Part shown: positions 42,769-52,470 of the stretch, in pieces
Layout of the letters: each line of letters begins with the position of its first letter
Position numbering within the stretch: position 1 is the first letter of the stretch
NCBI RefSeq assembly: GCF_001477625.1
Contig: NZ_CP013692.1
Span: 3,286,001 to 3,350,000, forward strand
From: Paucibacter sp. KCTC 42545
GTDB lineage: Bacteria; Pseudomonadota; Gammaproteobacteria; Burkholderiales; Burkholderiaceae_C
DNA: 64,000 nucleotides
Reading direction: 5' to 3'
Program-made: the position numbers and the translations under genes
Notes under the pieces: model-generated
Seen by the model: only the letters and a program-made list of their open reading frames with translations
Database searches by the model: none
What the model was told of the DNA's origin: nothing

Positions 42769-44985
42769 TCAGACCGGCAGGCGGTACTGGTTCAGCTGGG
42801 CCGGGCCTTCCATGGCCGGGTCGGTGATCGAGGGTTCGCCGGTTTCCAGGTGGCCCGCAAAGCGGCGGCTGTAGTCGGCCTGGCCGACCACGCGCACGCT
42901 GAAGTCGTACCAATAGGCGCTGTCCTTCAGCGGCAGGCGCACGGTGATGCTTGCATGTGGCGCCAGCTTGACCGTTTGCGGCTCCACCGCGTAGTACTTA
43001 TTGGCCACCAAGGTCATGCTGCAGGCGAAGCTGCCGGCGTTGCTCAACTCGATGATGAGCTCGCCGTTGACGGCGTCCGGCGTCACATGCACTTCGGGGT
43101 TAGGCTGGGCGGCCGCGGCGACGCGGCGCGCATTGCCGGTGAAGTGGCGGTGGTAGCCGTTCGGGCCCAAGACCCACAGGTCATAAGCACCGCTCGTGCT
43201 GGGCTGCCAGGTGCCGACCAGCCGCTTGCCGGCTTCCACCGTGTAGCGGCGGGGCAGCGCGGCCAGGTTCAGGCGGTCATAGACGTGAAAGACCGCTGCA
43301 GGCGCCTCGGTCACGCCGGTGTGGGCGAATTGCAGCTCGATGCGGCTGGAGCCGACACGACCTGGGTTCACCTTGACGGCTGCGGTGGTGTGCAGCTCAT
43401 AAGCCAAGGCGCGCGCCGGACGCGGGCCGCTCATTTGCACCGGGGCTTGCAGGCCGCTGGGTGTGGGCGGGGTGGTGGTGCCGGGCAAAGCACGGGCGCG
43501 GGTGGCCAGCTCCAGCGTCTTGGGCAGCTTGTCGAAGAAGGCTGCATCGTTGGGGTCGCGGAAGTTGAAGGCCGAAGTCATGTCTCCGGCCACGGCGCGG
43601 CGCCAGCCGCTGATGTTGGGCTCCATCACGCCAAAACGCTTTTCGATGAACTGGATCACCGAGGTGTGGTCGGCGACTTCGGAGTTGACCCAGCCGCCCT
43701 TGCTCCAGGGCGAGATCACGTACATGGGCACGCGTGGGCCAAAGCCATAGGGCTTGTGCTGGTGGGTGGCCGGCGTGCCGTTGAGGATGTGGTGGTACTC
43801 ACCGGCGGTGTCGGCGGTGGAAGCACCGGCCAGCTCGGCCTTGGCTGGATCAGCGTCCCAAGTCACATAGCTGGGCGCGGCCGGCGGCGGCATGTGGTCG
43901 AAGAAGCCATCGTTCTCGTCGAAGTTGATGAACAGAACCGTCTTGCTCCAGACCTCGGGGTTGGCGGTCAATGCGTCCAGCACCTTGGCGGTGTAGTCGG
44001 CACCTTGAGCCGGGCTGGAGGGGCCGGGGTGCTCGGAGCCTTCGGCGGTGGCGACGATCCAGCTGACTTGCGGCAGCTTGTTGGCCAACACGTCTTCGCG
44101 CAGCTTGTCCAGATCACGGGTATTGATGCCGCGCTCGGCCAGCTCGGCCGAGTAGCCGGGGCGCTTGTAGAAGGCGTCGCGGAAGGGGCGGAAGCCGAAC
44201 AGTGCGTTGTCGGTGAAGTTGTCGTTCAGGTTTTGGTAGACCTGCCAAGTGATGCCGGCGGCTTGCAGGCGCTCGGGATAAGTGGTCCAGGTGTAGTCGT
44301 CCAGCGGGTTCTCGTTGAACCACTCATGGCTGTTGTCGGTCGAAGGGCCGTTGCCCAAGCGCTGGCCGTCATTGGTGCCGGTCCAGACAAATAGGCGGTT
44401 GGTGTTGGTGCCGGTCTGGGTAGCGCAGTGGTAGTGGTCACAGATCGTGAAGGCATTGGCCATCGCGAACTGGAAGGGCATATCGCTTTCCTTGAAGTGC
44501 CCCATCGAATGGTTTTGCTTGGCCTTGGGCCAGGCGTTCATGCGGCCTTGGTCCCAGGCGGCTTGCGCATCGGCCCAAGAGTGCGGCGTGCCCGAGACAC
44601 GCATGAAGGCAAAGTTCTGCGCGGTGTTCAGATGGAAAGGTGCAATGGCAGCTGGGCCGGTGGCTGGACGGCCGGGCACGGCGGTGACGGCATTGGGCTG
44701 CACCCAGACCGTGCGGCCAGTGATGCCGGTTTTGTCGGCCACGGGCACCGGGAAGGGATCGGCAAAGCCGCGAACGCCATTCAGCGTGCCGAAATAATGG
44801 TCGAAAGAGCGGTTTTCCTGGGTCAGCACGACGATGTGCTCGACGTCTTGGATAGTGCCGCTGCGGTTATTGGCCTGGATGGCCAGGGCGCGCTGAATGG
44901 CGGGCGGGAAGCTGGCCAGGGCGGCCGATGCGCCCGCAGCCGAGGCCACGGTGCGCAGAAAACCGCGACGATCTTGTTGCGTCAT
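42769..44985 (-). CDS. Phosphocholine-specific type phospholipase C (acid phosphatase superfamily)
   Basis: A protein of 738 residues. A twin-arginine signal (QQDRRGFLRTVASAAGASAALASF) sends it out folded. The catalytic domain starts with HIVVLTQENRSFDHYFGTLNGVRGF, the family hallmark with Glu/Asn at the metal site. It continues with HSWADAQAAWDQGRMNAWPKA, WTGTNDG and INFDENDGFFDHMPPP. Two C-terminal beta-sandwich domains (about 540-735) are typical of PlcH/PlcN-like enzymes. It hydrolyses phospholipid head groups outside the cell, perhaps for phosphate supply. It lies between two PEP-CTERM genes on the same strand, 32 nt after the first. Confidence 0.92.
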   Translation of the reverse strand: MTQQDRRGFLRTVASAAGASAALASFPPAIQRALAIQANNRSGTIQDVEHIVVLTQENRSFDHYFGTLNGVRGFADPFPVPVADKTGITGRTVWVQPNAVTAVPGRPATGPAAIAPFHLNTAQNFAFMRVSGTPHSWADAQAAWDQGRMNAWPKAKQNHSMGHFKESDMPFQFAMANAFTICDHYHCATQTGTNTNRLFVWTGTNDGQRLGNGPSTDNSHEWFNENPLDDYTWTTYPERLQAAGITWQVYQNLNDNFTDNALFGFRPFRDAFYKRPGYSAELAERGINTRDLDKLREDVLANKLPQVSWIVATAEGSEHPGPSSPAQGADYTAKVLDALTANPEVWSKTVLFINFDENDGFFDHMPPPAAPSYVTWDADPAKAELAGASTADTAGEYHHILNGTPATHQHKPYGFGPRVPMYVISPWSKGGWVNSEVADHTSVIQFIEKRFGVMEPNISGWRRAVAGDMTSAFNFRDPNDAAFFDKLPKTLELATRARALPGTTTPPTPSGLQAPVQMSGPRPARALAYELHTTAAVKVNPGRVGSSRIELQFAHTGVTEAPAAVFHVYDRLNLAALPRRYTVEAGKRLVGTWQPSTSGAYDLWVLGPNGYHRHFTGNARRVAAAAQPNPEVHVTPDAVNGELIIELSNAGSFACSMTLVANKYYAVEPQTVKLAPHASITVRLPLKDSAYWYDFSVRVVGQADYSRRFAGHLETGEPSITDPAMEGPAQLNQYRLPV

Positions 44986-45017
44986 GATGAATGCTTTCGA
45001 AAGAGAGTGAGATGGAC

Positions 45018-45599
45018 TCAGACCGAGGCCTTGCGCCGGGCCACGCGGGCAACGACCACCAGGCCGGCCAACAGCAAGGCATAGGTCTGCGGCTCGGGCA
45101 CGGCTTGGGTGAAGCTGAAGTCGTCCATCACGAACTCGCCATGGTTCTGGCTCTTGATGCGCACCGCATCAATCTGGCCGGCATAGCCGCTGGCCAGGAA
45201 GGTCGGCGTGGCTGATGGGTCCAGCGTGGCGCTGGTGGCGACCACTTGGCCCTTCAGCAGCAGCTCAAAACTCAGCAAGGCGCCGCCCAGGCCGGCGAAG
45301 TAAGCACCGTCGAAACGCGCCGTTTGGCCCGATGTGCCGAAGCGGATCAGGCTGGCTGCGTCGCTGCCCTGAAAGTCATTGGTGATGCGGCCATCGCCGG
45401 ATTTGGCGGTGTAAGGTGCAGCAGGGGTCGAGAAAGCGATCCAGCCAGCGGTGGACCAGTCGAGCCCGCCGTAATTGGCCGCGACGACGCCGTCAGGCAA
45501 ATCGTCGAAATTCAAAACCGTCGCCATGGCGCTGGGCACTGTGGCAAGCACAGCGGCACCGATGGCGACCTTGCCCAAAGACAAAACATACTTCCTCAT
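45018..45599 (-). CDS. PEP-CTERM sorting domain protein
   Basis: A protein of 193 residues. The signal peptide is SLGKVAIGAAVLATVPSAMA. The mature part contains VLNFDDLPDGVVAANYGGLDW and MDDFSFTQ, the beta-sandwich layout of many PEP-CTERM exported proteins. The sorting signal is VPEPQTYALLLAGLVVVARVARRK. It is followed after 32 nt by the phospholipase C gene, so the two are probably co-transcribed. The function is unknown. The start is the ATG at 45599. Confidence 0.88.
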   Translation of the reverse strand: MRKYVLSLGKVAIGAAVLATVPSAMATVLNFDDLPDGVVAANYGGLDWSTAGWIAFSTPAAPYTAKSGDGRITNDFQGSDAASLIRFGTSGQTARFDGAYFAGLGGALLSFELLLKGQVVATSATLDPSATPTFLASGYAGQIDAVRIKSQNHGEFVMDDFSFTQAVPEPQTYALLLAGLVVVARVARRKASV

Positions 45600-45734
45600 T
45601 CGACCCCCTTGTTTGTGAATTCTTCGCAATCTATTGAGAAATTAGGTCGCGGCGATGACGGCAGGGGTGCCGAACGGACTACGTCTACCGATCTGAACCG
45701 TGCCAATCCACCGTCGCGGCTGTCACGCGCATGC

Positions 45735-46057
45735 AGGGTGGCGAGACCTTCGCGGATCTGAACGCAGGCGGGCGCGATGGCGGCCAATTCAACGGCGGCA
45801 TGGCCGGCGGTGTCGAGCTCTCAGGTGAATCACTTGCCGCCAATGCGGAGGCCGTCAACCACATTGCATTCGTGATTGAGTTGGAGCGGTGCCTTCATGA
45901 CACCGAAGACTTTGCTAGCCGAGTTTGCTTGCGCCGGCGCGTCGTCGGCCGAGTTGCCCTTGAGCGAGTTGGGGTCCATCGCAGCCAAACACAAGCTTTC
46001 GAAGACTGCTGGCGCGCCTGCAGCCAACCCGCTCCGCTTGCCTTCCCGCGAAATCAA
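45735..46057 (-). pseudogene. Decayed czcE-like gene
   Basis: On the minus strand the frame reads SLKGNSADDAPAQANSASKV, then NHECNVVDGLRIGGK, stop, FT, stop, and then ELDTAGHAAVELAAIAPA. This lines up with the intact CzcE-like protein encoded at 41371-41718: LLNGNSVYGVPAQATAASKV, LKCGEVVSFRNGDKSFTWKF, and DSVGHAAVDLAAIAPA. Two in-frame TGA codons break it (one replaces the Trp of SFTW), the signal peptide is gone, and a frameshift near the C-terminus is likely. It is a relic of a duplicated or transferred czcE, about 4 kb from the intact copy. Confidence 0.8.
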
Positions 46058-46063
46058 CTCACA

Positions 46064-46082
46064 TGCGAATGATTCTCATTTA
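46064..46082 (+). promoter_or_regulatory. Fur box-like operator
   Basis: TGCGAATGATTCTCATTTA contains the inverted repeat AATGA-TTC-TCATT (46068-46080). It equals the core of the Fur consensus GATAATGATAATCATTATC except for the central bases. It lies about 50 nt upstream of the DUF2325 gene start. Confidence 0.7.
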
Positions 46083-46132
46083 TGATTAACTCATTCGGGA
46101 CCAGAGCCAGTAACAAAGGGGGAAGCAAGATC

Positions 46133-47473
46133 ATGTGTGAGCACAAAGCCAAGGGGCTCAATGAACAGCCGGAGCCGTGGCAAGCCGCAAGGCTGACACA
46201 CACCGCTGCAGCACTCGGTCGCAGCACCCTCTCGAGTTCGCCTCAACTGCCCACGGCAGCAAACAAAAGCGACGGTGGCTCCCGGCGGCGGCGCTTGTGG
46301 GATCTGCCCACGCAGGCGCTGTGCCCGGTGATTGGCGTTTGCCTGCCCATGGCCGTGCTGCGCCGCCGGGTCGACAAGCTGCTCGGCGGCGAAACGCGGC
46401 TGAATGACTACGAGCTGCACTGCGGCGCCATCAATGCCTGCGATGGCCGCTCACCCATTGCCGAGTTGCTGCAAGCCGAGTTGGAGCAGCGCTTTGTGCG
46501 CAGCATTCGCGCGGCCGCCGCACACAAGAGCACTCAGGCATTGAGCGAGGCATGGCAGGAGGCCTGCCAGGGCCAAGAAGTGGCGGGCGCCTTGTGGGCG
46601 ACGCTGACCCATGCCCGCTGTGATGCCGGCCTGCAAGAACAGGTGCTGCGCGACATTCACATGCTGCAACACCAAGTCGGCAGCGCCAACCGCGCTGATC
46701 TGCAGCGACTGGAAGCGATGGAGGCCGAGAACCAGGTCCTCGGCCGCGAATTGGCTAGGGCCCAGGCCCGCAGCAGCAAATTGCTAGAAGAGCGCGCCAC
46801 GGTGAACGCGCAACAAGCCGCCGAGCTGATGCGTTTGCGGGCGGAGTTGCTGGGCAGCTCTACCTTGCTCGCCAGCTTGCGCGATGAGCTGGCGCAGTTG
46901 GAAGCCGCCGTGCCAGGACTGCGCCAACGCCACGCTCAGGCCGATCAGATCCAACATCAATTCAGCCGCATCCAGGATCTGGAACGCGCCCTGCTGGCGA
47001 GCCAGCAACAGCTGGAACGCGAACGCCGCCGCAACGAGGAGGCGAAGGCCGCGCAAGGCGCTCAAGACACTCTGCAAGCGACGCCTGCGTGCCCAAACAG
47101 CAACAGCACATCGGGAGAAGCAGGCAGCACCACGCCACAGCTGGGCGAGCGCGCCATCCTCTGCGTGGGCGGCCGACGCGGCGTGATTCCCATCTATCGC
47201 CAATTGGTGGAACGCAGCGGCGGCCGCTTTTTGCATCACGACGGCGGCGAGGAAGACGCCTGCGCCAAGCTCGACGCCAGCCTGGCCGCCGCCGACCTGG
47301 TGATCTGCCAGACCGGCTGCATCAGCCATGACGCCTACTGGCGCGTCAAAGACCATTGCAAGCGCCACGGCAAACAATGCGTCTTCGTGGAAAAGCCCAG
47401 CACCAGCAGCCTGGCTAAAGCGCTGGCAAGCCTGGCGCCGGCGGCGAAGGAAGCGCAGGCCAGCTCAGACTGA
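46133..47473 (+). CDS. Coiled-coil protein with C-terminal DUF2325 domain
   Basis: A protein of 446 residues from the ATG at 46133, chosen because GGGGGAAG lies 7 nt upstream; an earlier ATG at 46082 would start inside the Fur-like box. The N-terminal part contains LWDLPTQALCPVIGVCLPM and NDYELHCGAINACDGRSP, with several Cys/His. The middle (about 190-330) is a long coiled coil. The C-terminus is a DUF2325 domain: ILCVGGRRGVIPIYRQLVE, FLHHDGGEED, DLVICQTGCISHDAYWRVKDHCK. The function is unknown to me. The Fur-like box suggests induction when iron is scarce, so an iron-related role is a fair guess. Confidence 0.82.
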   Translation: MCEHKAKGLNEQPEPWQAARLTHTAAALGRSTLSSSPQLPTAANKSDGGSRRRRLWDLPTQALCPVIGVCLPMAVLRRRVDKLLGGETRLNDYELHCGAINACDGRSPIAELLQAELEQRFVRSIRAAAAHKSTQALSEAWQEACQGQEVAGALWATLTHARCDAGLQEQVLRDIHMLQHQVGSANRADLQRLEAMEAENQVLGRELARAQARSSKLLEERATVNAQQAAELMRLRAELLGSSTLLASLRDELAQLEAAVPGLRQRHAQADQIQHQFSRIQDLERALLASQQQLERERRRNEEAKAAQGAQDTLQATPACPNSNSTSGEAGSTTPQLGERAILCVGGRRGVIPIYRQLVERSGGRFLHHDGGEEDACAKLDASLAAADLVICQTGCISHDAYWRVKDHCKRHGKQCVFVEKPSTSSLAKALASLAPAAKEAQASSD

Positions 47474-47669
47474 ATGCCGCACAGCCAGCTCGGCGGTGTT
47501 TTGTGCTCCAAGCGGCAGCACGCGGAGGCGCACGTCCGTTTGCGTACGCTTGCCCGGCTTGGCCGCTGAGCATTGATGCACAGCGCTGCGTTGATGGCTA
47601 AGGTCCGGGCACCGGGGGTAAATTACAATGGTGGGTTAATCCCATCAACGCAGCCCCTGGACAAATACC

Positions 47670-48053
47670 ATGAACCGCTGTGCCATTGCCGCCCTGTTTG
47701 CGGCCGCCGCTGTGAGCCTATCGGCGCACGCGCAAACCCACCGCCCCTTCACGCCGCAAACCTTGCGCGGCGAACTGGTGGTGCAACAAAGCCCTGATGT
47801 CACGCTGAACGGCAAGGCGGCCCGCATGGCGCCCGGCGCGCGCCTGCGCAGCGATGCACACATGCTCTTGCCCCCCGGCAGCGTGGCAGGCCAGAAATTG
47901 ACCGTGCATTACACGCTAGACCCCAATGGCTTGCTGATGGACGTCTGGGTGCTGAACTCGGCCGAATTGGCCAACAAGACCTGGCCGCGCACAGCGCAAG
48001 AGGCCGCCACCTGGGCTTTTGATCCCGCCACCCAGACCTGGCTCAAGCGCTGA
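47670..48053 (+). CDS. Conserved secreted hypothetical protein
   Basis: A protein of 127 residues. The signal peptide CAIAALFAAAAVSLSAHAQ is followed by a small exported domain with LRGELVVQQSPDVTLNGKAARMAPGAR, LPPGSVAGQKLTVHYTLD and VWVLNSAELANKTWP. I recognise a family often found directly upstream of miaB in Burkholderiales but know no function. It probably resides in the periplasm. The next gene, miaB, starts 114 nt downstream. Confidence 0.78.
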   Translation: MNRCAIAALFAAAAVSLSAHAQTHRPFTPQTLRGELVVQQSPDVTLNGKAARMAPGARLRSDAHMLLPPGSVAGQKLTVHYTLDPNGLLMDVWVLNSAELANKTWPRTAQEAATWAFDPATQTWLKR

Positions 48054-48167
48054 GCCACTGATCCACGGCCATCGTGGCCACAGCGGCCACGTCAGCTGGC
48101 GCGCCCGAGCGCGCCCAAACAGCGCCCGCCAACAGCGCGCCCCCCACGCATCACACCCGAGCACCCC

Positions 48168-49532
48168 ATGAGCACCAACACCCCCGCGACCAAAAAAGTC
48201 TTCATCAAAACCTTCGGCTGCCAGATGAACGAGTACGACTCGGGCAAGATGGCCGACGTCCTGGGCGCCGCGCAAGGCTATGAAAAGACCGACGATGTTG
48301 AGCAAGCCGACCTGATTCTGTTCAACACCTGCTCGGTGCGCGAAAAAGCGCAGGAGAAGGTGTTCAGCGACCTGGGCCGCGTCAAGCACCTGAAGGAAAA
48401 AGGCGTACTGATCGGCGTGGGCGGCTGTGTGGCCAGCCAAGAAGGTGCGGCCATCATCGAGCGCGCACCCTATGTGGACCTCGTCTTCGGCCCGCAAACC
48501 CTGCACCGCCTTCCCGCCATGATTGCCGCCCGCAGCGACCAGCGCCGGCCCCAAGTCGACATCACCTTCCCCGAGATCGAGAAGTTCGACCACCTGCCGC
48601 CCGCCAAGGTCGAAGGCGCCTCGGCTTTTGTGTCGATCATGGAAGGCTGCTCCAAGTACTGCAGCTACTGCGTCGTGCCCTACACGCGCGGCGAAGAGGT
48701 GTCGCGCCCCTTTGACGATGTGCTGACCGAGATCGCCGGCCTGGCCGACCAGGGCGTGATGGAAATCAACCTGCTGGGCCAGAACGTCAACGCCTATCGC
48801 GGCAAAATGGGCGGTACGAGCGAATTTGCCGATCTGGCCCTGCTGCTGGAATACGCGGCCGAAATTCCCGGCATCCAGCGTCTGCGCTTCACCACCAGCC
48901 ACCCGAATGAATTCAGCCAACGCCTGATCGACGCCTACGCCAAGATCCCCGCGCTGGTGAATCATCTGCACCTGCCGGTTCAGCATGGCAGCGACCGCCT
49001 CTTGATGGCCATGAAACGCGGCTACACCGCGCTGGAGTTCAAGAGCACGATTCGCAAGCTGCGCGCCATCCGCCCCGACATCCGCATCGCCAGCGACTTC
49101 ATCGTCGGCTTCCCCGGCGAGACGGAAGAAGATCACGCCAAGCTGATGAAGCTGGTGGACGATATCGGCTTCGACGCCTCCTTCAGCTTCATCTTTAGCC
49201 CGCGCCCCGGCACACCGGCCGCCGCGCTGGAGGATCTGACGCCGTATGAAGTCAAGGTCAAGCGCCTGCAGGAATTGCAAGCCGTGATCGAGGCCAACAC
49301 CCTGGCCATCAGCCAGACCATGGTCGGCCAGACCCAGCGCATCCTCGTCACCGGCAATGCCCGCAAGGATGCATCCGAGCTGATGGGCCGCACCGAGTGC
49401 AACCGCATCGTCAACTTCAAGGGCCATGCGCGCCTGATGAATCAGCTGGTGGACGTGAAGATCACCCAGGCCTTCGCGCACTCCCTGCGCGCCGAAGTCT
49501 TGATCGCTGACGAGCAAACTGCCCTGGCCTAA
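48168..49532 (+). CDS. miaB: tRNA-2-methylthio-N6-dimethylallyladenosine synthase
   Basis: A protein of 454 residues, a radical SAM methylthiotransferase that adds the 2-methylthio group to i6A37 of tRNAs reading UNN codons. The N-terminal UPF0004 domain has three Cys for the auxiliary cluster ([31 protein letters not shown]). The radical SAM cluster motif is CSKYCSYC near residue 162. A C-terminal TRAM domain contains [20 protein letters not shown]. Length and order are normal. Confidence 0.97.
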   Translation: MSTNTPATKKVFIKTFGCQMNEYDSGKMADVLGAAQGYEKTDDVEQADLILFNTCSVREKAQEKVFSDLGRVKHLKEKGVLIGVGGCVASQEGAAIIERAPYVDLVFGPQTLHRLPAMIAARSDQRRPQVDITFPEIEKFDHLPPAKVEGASAFVSIMEGCSKYCSYCVVPYTRGEEVSRPFDDVLTEIAGLADQGVMEINLLGQNVNAYRGKMGGTSEFADLALLLEYAAEIPGIQRLRFTTSHPNEFSQRLIDAYAKIPALVNHLHLPVQHGSDRLLMAMKRGYTALEFKSTIRKLRAIRPDIRIASDFIVGFPGETEEDHAKLMKLVDDIGFDASFSFIFSPRPGTPAAALEDLTPYEVKVKRLQELQAVIEANTLAISQTMVGQTQRILVTGNARKDASELMGRTECNRIVNFKGHARLMNQLVDVKITQAFAHSLRAEVLIADEQTALA

Positions 49533-49545
49533 GCCTGCAAGAAAG

Positions 49546-49821
49546 CTACTTGGGCCTGAACGCCAGCCACCACTGCGGCAGGCAGATGCCCAGCAGCAGC
49601 AAGGCATAGCCCAGCATCTTGCCGTCGCGGCCCAGTAGGGCCAAGGCGGCCAGGGTAGCCAGGCTGCCGCCCACGCCACCCCAGGTGGCCAAGCGGCGCC
49701 AAGCCAAGGCTTTAAGTTCACGCCGCCACAGCAGCTTGGCGAATAAGGCCAGAAGGCCGGCCAAAACCCAAGCCGGGGCAAAGAGATTGCTGAAATGCCA
49801 GAAGGCGTCGATGGGGCTCAA
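49546..49821 (-). CDS. Small conserved membrane protein
   Basis: A protein of 91 residues with three hydrophobic segments (NLFAPAWVLAGLLALFAKLLW, VGGSLATLAALALLG, LGYALLLLGICLPQWWLAF). It has no known motif. No in-frame ATG precedes SPIDAFWHFSN, so a TTG start at 49821 is assumed and the exact N-terminus is uncertain. It is convergent with miaB, 13 nt away, and divergent from hemA. The charge pattern fits an inner-membrane protein. The function is unknown. Confidence 0.65.
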   Translation of the reverse strand: MSPIDAFWHFSNLFAPAWVLAGLLALFAKLLWRRELKALAWRRLATWGGVGGSLATLAALALLGRDGKMLGYALLLLGICLPQWWLAFRPK

Positions 49822-49945
49822 GTGGGCGGCCTTGGGGCTTGGGGTGAAGGGAAATCCGGCGCAGTCTTGAGCTAGCTCAAGACATTTGTGTGCACAAAAT
49901 GGGCTCTCGCCCTGCTTGAGCGGCTGGTCTGATCGTTGTCAATTT

Positions 49946-49951
49946 TATAAT
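49946..49951 (+). promoter_or_regulatory. -10 element of the hemA promoter
   Basis: Perfect TATAAT 6 nt before the hemA ATG. No good -35 is seen at 16-18 bp. If it is used, transcription would begin at about the A of the start codon. Confidence 0.45.
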
Positions 49952-49957
49952 CCTGCC

Positions 49958-51292
49958 ATGTCAGTCTTCGCCCTCGGCTTGAACCACAACTCCGCGCCTC
50001 TGGATTTGCGCGGCCGTTTCGCGTTCACGCTGGAGCAGTTGGCCCCCACTTTGCTCGGTTTCCGCCAGCAAATGTCAGCGGGTCGGCCGGCCGAAGCCAC
50101 CATTTTGTCCACCTGCAACCGCACCGAGCTTTATGTGGCGGGCGAACCCGGCATGGTGCAGCCCGCCGTGGATTGGCTAGCCGGCATCGGCGGTGTGGGC
50201 TCCAGCGCGCTCATGGATCACGCTTACGTGCTGGAAGGCAGCGCCGCAGCGCGCCATGCCTTCCGCGTGGCCAGCGGTCTGGACTCCATGGTTTTGGGCG
50301 AGCCGCAAATCCTCGGCCAGATGAAGCAGGCAGTGCGCGAGGCTGATCAAGCCGGCACCGTTGGCAGCACCTTGCACCAGCTGTTTCAGCGCAGCTTCTC
50401 AGTGGCCAAGGAAGTGCGCAGCTCCACCGAGATTGGCGCCCACTCCATCAGCATGGCCGCCGCCTCGGTGCGCTTGGCCGCGCAATTGTTTGAAGACCTC
50501 AGCCAAATCAAAGTGCTGTTTGTCGGCGCCGGCGAAATGATCGAGCTGGTGGCCACCCATTTCGCCGCCCGCAATCCCAAGGCCATGGCCGTGGCCAACC
50601 GCACCCTGGAGCGCGGCGAAAAGTTGGCCGGCCGCCTGGGCGCGGAAGCAATCCGCCTTGCCGACCTACCGCAGCGCCTGCACGAATTCGACGCCGTCAT
50701 TTCCTGCACCGCCAGCAGCCTGCCCTTGATCGGCCTGGGCGCGGTGGAGCGGGCGCTCAAGGCGCGCAAGCACCGGCCCATGTTCATGGTGGACTTGGCC
50801 GTGCCGCGCGATATCGAGCCCGAAGTTGCCAAGCTGGACGACGTTTACCTCTACACCGTGGACGAATTGGCCAGCCTGGTGCAAACCGCCGGCGAGAAAC
50901 GCCAGGCCGCTGTGCAGCAGGCCGAGACCATCATCGAAACCGGCGTGCAAAGCTTTGTGCACTGGCTGGGCCAGCGCCACACGGTGCCGCTGATCCTGGC
51001 GCTCAATGCCCAAGCCGATGGCTGGCGCGAACATGAGATTCAACGCGCCCGCAAGCTGCTGGCCAAGGGCGCGGATGTGGATGTGGTGCTGGAAGCGCTG
51101 TCGCGCGGCCTGACCCAGAAAATGCTGCACGGCACCCTGGCCGAGCTGCACGCCAGCGAAGGCGAGCAGCGCATGCAGCTGGCGCAAACCGTCTCGCGCC
51201 TGTTCCTGCGCGGCAGCAGCCGCAACCCGGCTAACGCGGTCACCAGCGATAGTGGCGATAGTGGCGATAACGGCAACAGCCGCGAGCATTAG
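49958..51292 (+). CDS. hemA: Glutamyl-tRNA reductase
   Basis: A protein of 444 residues that reduces glutamyl-tRNA to glutamate-1-semialdehyde, the first committed step of haem synthesis. The catalytic Cys lies in [12 protein letters not shown]. Other motifs are [18 protein letters not shown], the NADPH-binding [14 protein letters not shown], and a C-terminal dimerisation helix. The ATG at 49958 ([18 protein letters not shown]) gives the canonical N-terminus; an upstream start at 49886 would add an unconserved extension. The C-terminus ends with a short Ser/Gly/Asp repeat ([10 protein letters not shown]). hemA-prfA-prmC is the classical order. Confidence 0.97.
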   Translation: MSVFALGLNHNSAPLDLRGRFAFTLEQLAPTLLGFRQQMSAGRPAEATILSTCNRTELYVAGEPGMVQPAVDWLAGIGGVGSSALMDHAYVLEGSAAARHAFRVASGLDSMVLGEPQILGQMKQAVREADQAGTVGSTLHQLFQRSFSVAKEVRSSTEIGAHSISMAAASVRLAAQLFEDLSQIKVLFVGAGEMIELVATHFAARNPKAMAVANRTLERGEKLAGRLGAEAIRLADLPQRLHEFDAVISCTASSLPLIGLGAVERALKARKHRPMFMVDLAVPRDIEPEVAKLDDVYLYTVDELASLVQTAGEKRQAAVQQAETIIETGVQSFVHWLGQRHTVPLILALNAQADGWREHEIQRARKLLAKGADVDVVLEALSRGLTQKMLHGTLAELHASEGEQRMQLAQTVSRLFLRGSSRNPANAVTSDSGDSGDNGNSREH

Positions 51293-51381
51293 CGACAGCG
51301 CTTCACCCCCCTGCCCGCCCGCCTGCCCCTGCTACAAGGCTTGGCGCATGCGCTTGTCGCCCTGCTCCCGGAATTCGCCCC

Positions 51382-52470
51382 ATGAAAGATTCACTGCGCC
51401 AGCAGTTCGAGCGCCTGGCCTACCGCCTGGCCGAGCTTGACACCATTCTTGCCGACGGCAGCGCCGCCGCCGATATGAAGCGCTACCGCTCGCTCACCAA
51501 AGAGCAGGCGGAGATCTCCGAGCTGGTCAGCCAGTACCGCCAATACCAGCAATGCGAGGCCGATCTGGCCGAGGCGCAAGCCTGGCTAGCTGACCCCGAG
51601 ATGGCCGATATGGCCAAGGAAGAAATCGCCACCGCGCAGGCCGAGATGACGCGCTTGCACGCGGCCCTGCAGCTGTCCTTGCTGCCACGCGACCCGGACG
51701 ATGAGCGGCCGGCCTTCTTGGAAATTCGCGCCGGCGCGGGCGGTGACGAGTCGGCGCTGTTTGCCGCCGATCTGGCCCGCATGTATCTGCGCTACGCCGA
51801 GCGGCGCGGCTGGAAGACCGAGGTGCTGTCGGCCAGTGAATCCGATCTGGGCGGCTACAAAGAGTTGGTGCTGCGCATTAACGGCGAGAAGGTCTACGGC
51901 AGCCTCAAGTTCGAATCCGGCGGCCACCGCGTGCAGCGTGTGCCGGCCACCGAGTCGCAGGGGCGCATCCACACCAGCGCCTGCACCGTGGCCGTGCTGG
52001 CTGAGCCCGACGAGGCCGAGGAAATCACCCTCAACCCGGCCGAGTTGCGCATCGACACCTACCGCGCCAGCGGCGCCGGCGGCCAGCACATCAACAAGAC
52101 CGACAGCGCTGTGCGCGTCACCCACGTGCCCACCGGCCTGGTGGCCGAGTGCCAGGACGACCGCAGCCAGCACCGCAACAAGGCCAAAGCCCTGGCCGTG
52201 CTGAGCGCCCGCCTGCGCGACAAAGACCGCAACGAGCGCGCCGCCAAAGACGCCGCGGCCCGCAAGAGCCTGATCGGCACCGGCGACCGCAGCGACCGCA
52301 TCCGCACCTACAACTTCCCGCAGGGCCGCCTGACCGACCACCGCATCAATCTGACGCTCTACAAGCTGGGCGCCATCATGGACGGCGACCTGGACGATGT
52401 GGCCGCCGGCCTGCAAGCCGCGCAGGCCGCCGAGCAATTGGCGATTCTGGAAGAAGGCAAGTCGGCATGA
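51382..52470 (+). CDS. prfA: Peptide chain release factor 1
   Basis: A protein of 362 residues that ends translation at UAA and UAG. The stop-codon recognition tripeptide Pro-Ala-Thr lies in [15 protein letters not shown]. The catalytic GGQ lies in [17 protein letters not shown], whose Gln is the substrate of PrmC encoded next. The start ATG at 51382 follows 89 nt after hemA. The end overlaps prmC by 4 nt (ATGA), so the factor and its modifying enzyme are translated together. Confidence 0.98.
   Translation: MKDSLRQQFERLAYRLAELDTILADGSAAADMKRYRSLTKEQAEISELVSQYRQYQQCEADLAEAQAWLADPEMADMAKEEIATAQAEMTRLHAALQLSLLPRDPDDERPAFLEIRAGAGGDESALFAADLARMYLRYAERRGWKTEVLSASESDLGGYKELVLRINGEKVYGSLKFESGGHRVQRVPATESQGRIHTSACTVAVLAEPDEAEEITLNPAELRIDTYRASGAGGQHINKTDSAVRVTHVPTGLVAECQDDRSQHRNKAKALAVLSARLRDKDRNERAAKDAAARKSLIGTGDRSDRIRTYNFPQGRLTDHRINLTLYKLGAIMDGDLDDVAAGLQAAQAAEQLAILEEGKSA

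Noticed and set aside
42023..47473. Genomic island or prophage
   Set aside because: No integrase, transposase, attachment repeats or phage genes are seen; the genes look chromosomal apart from the czcE relic.
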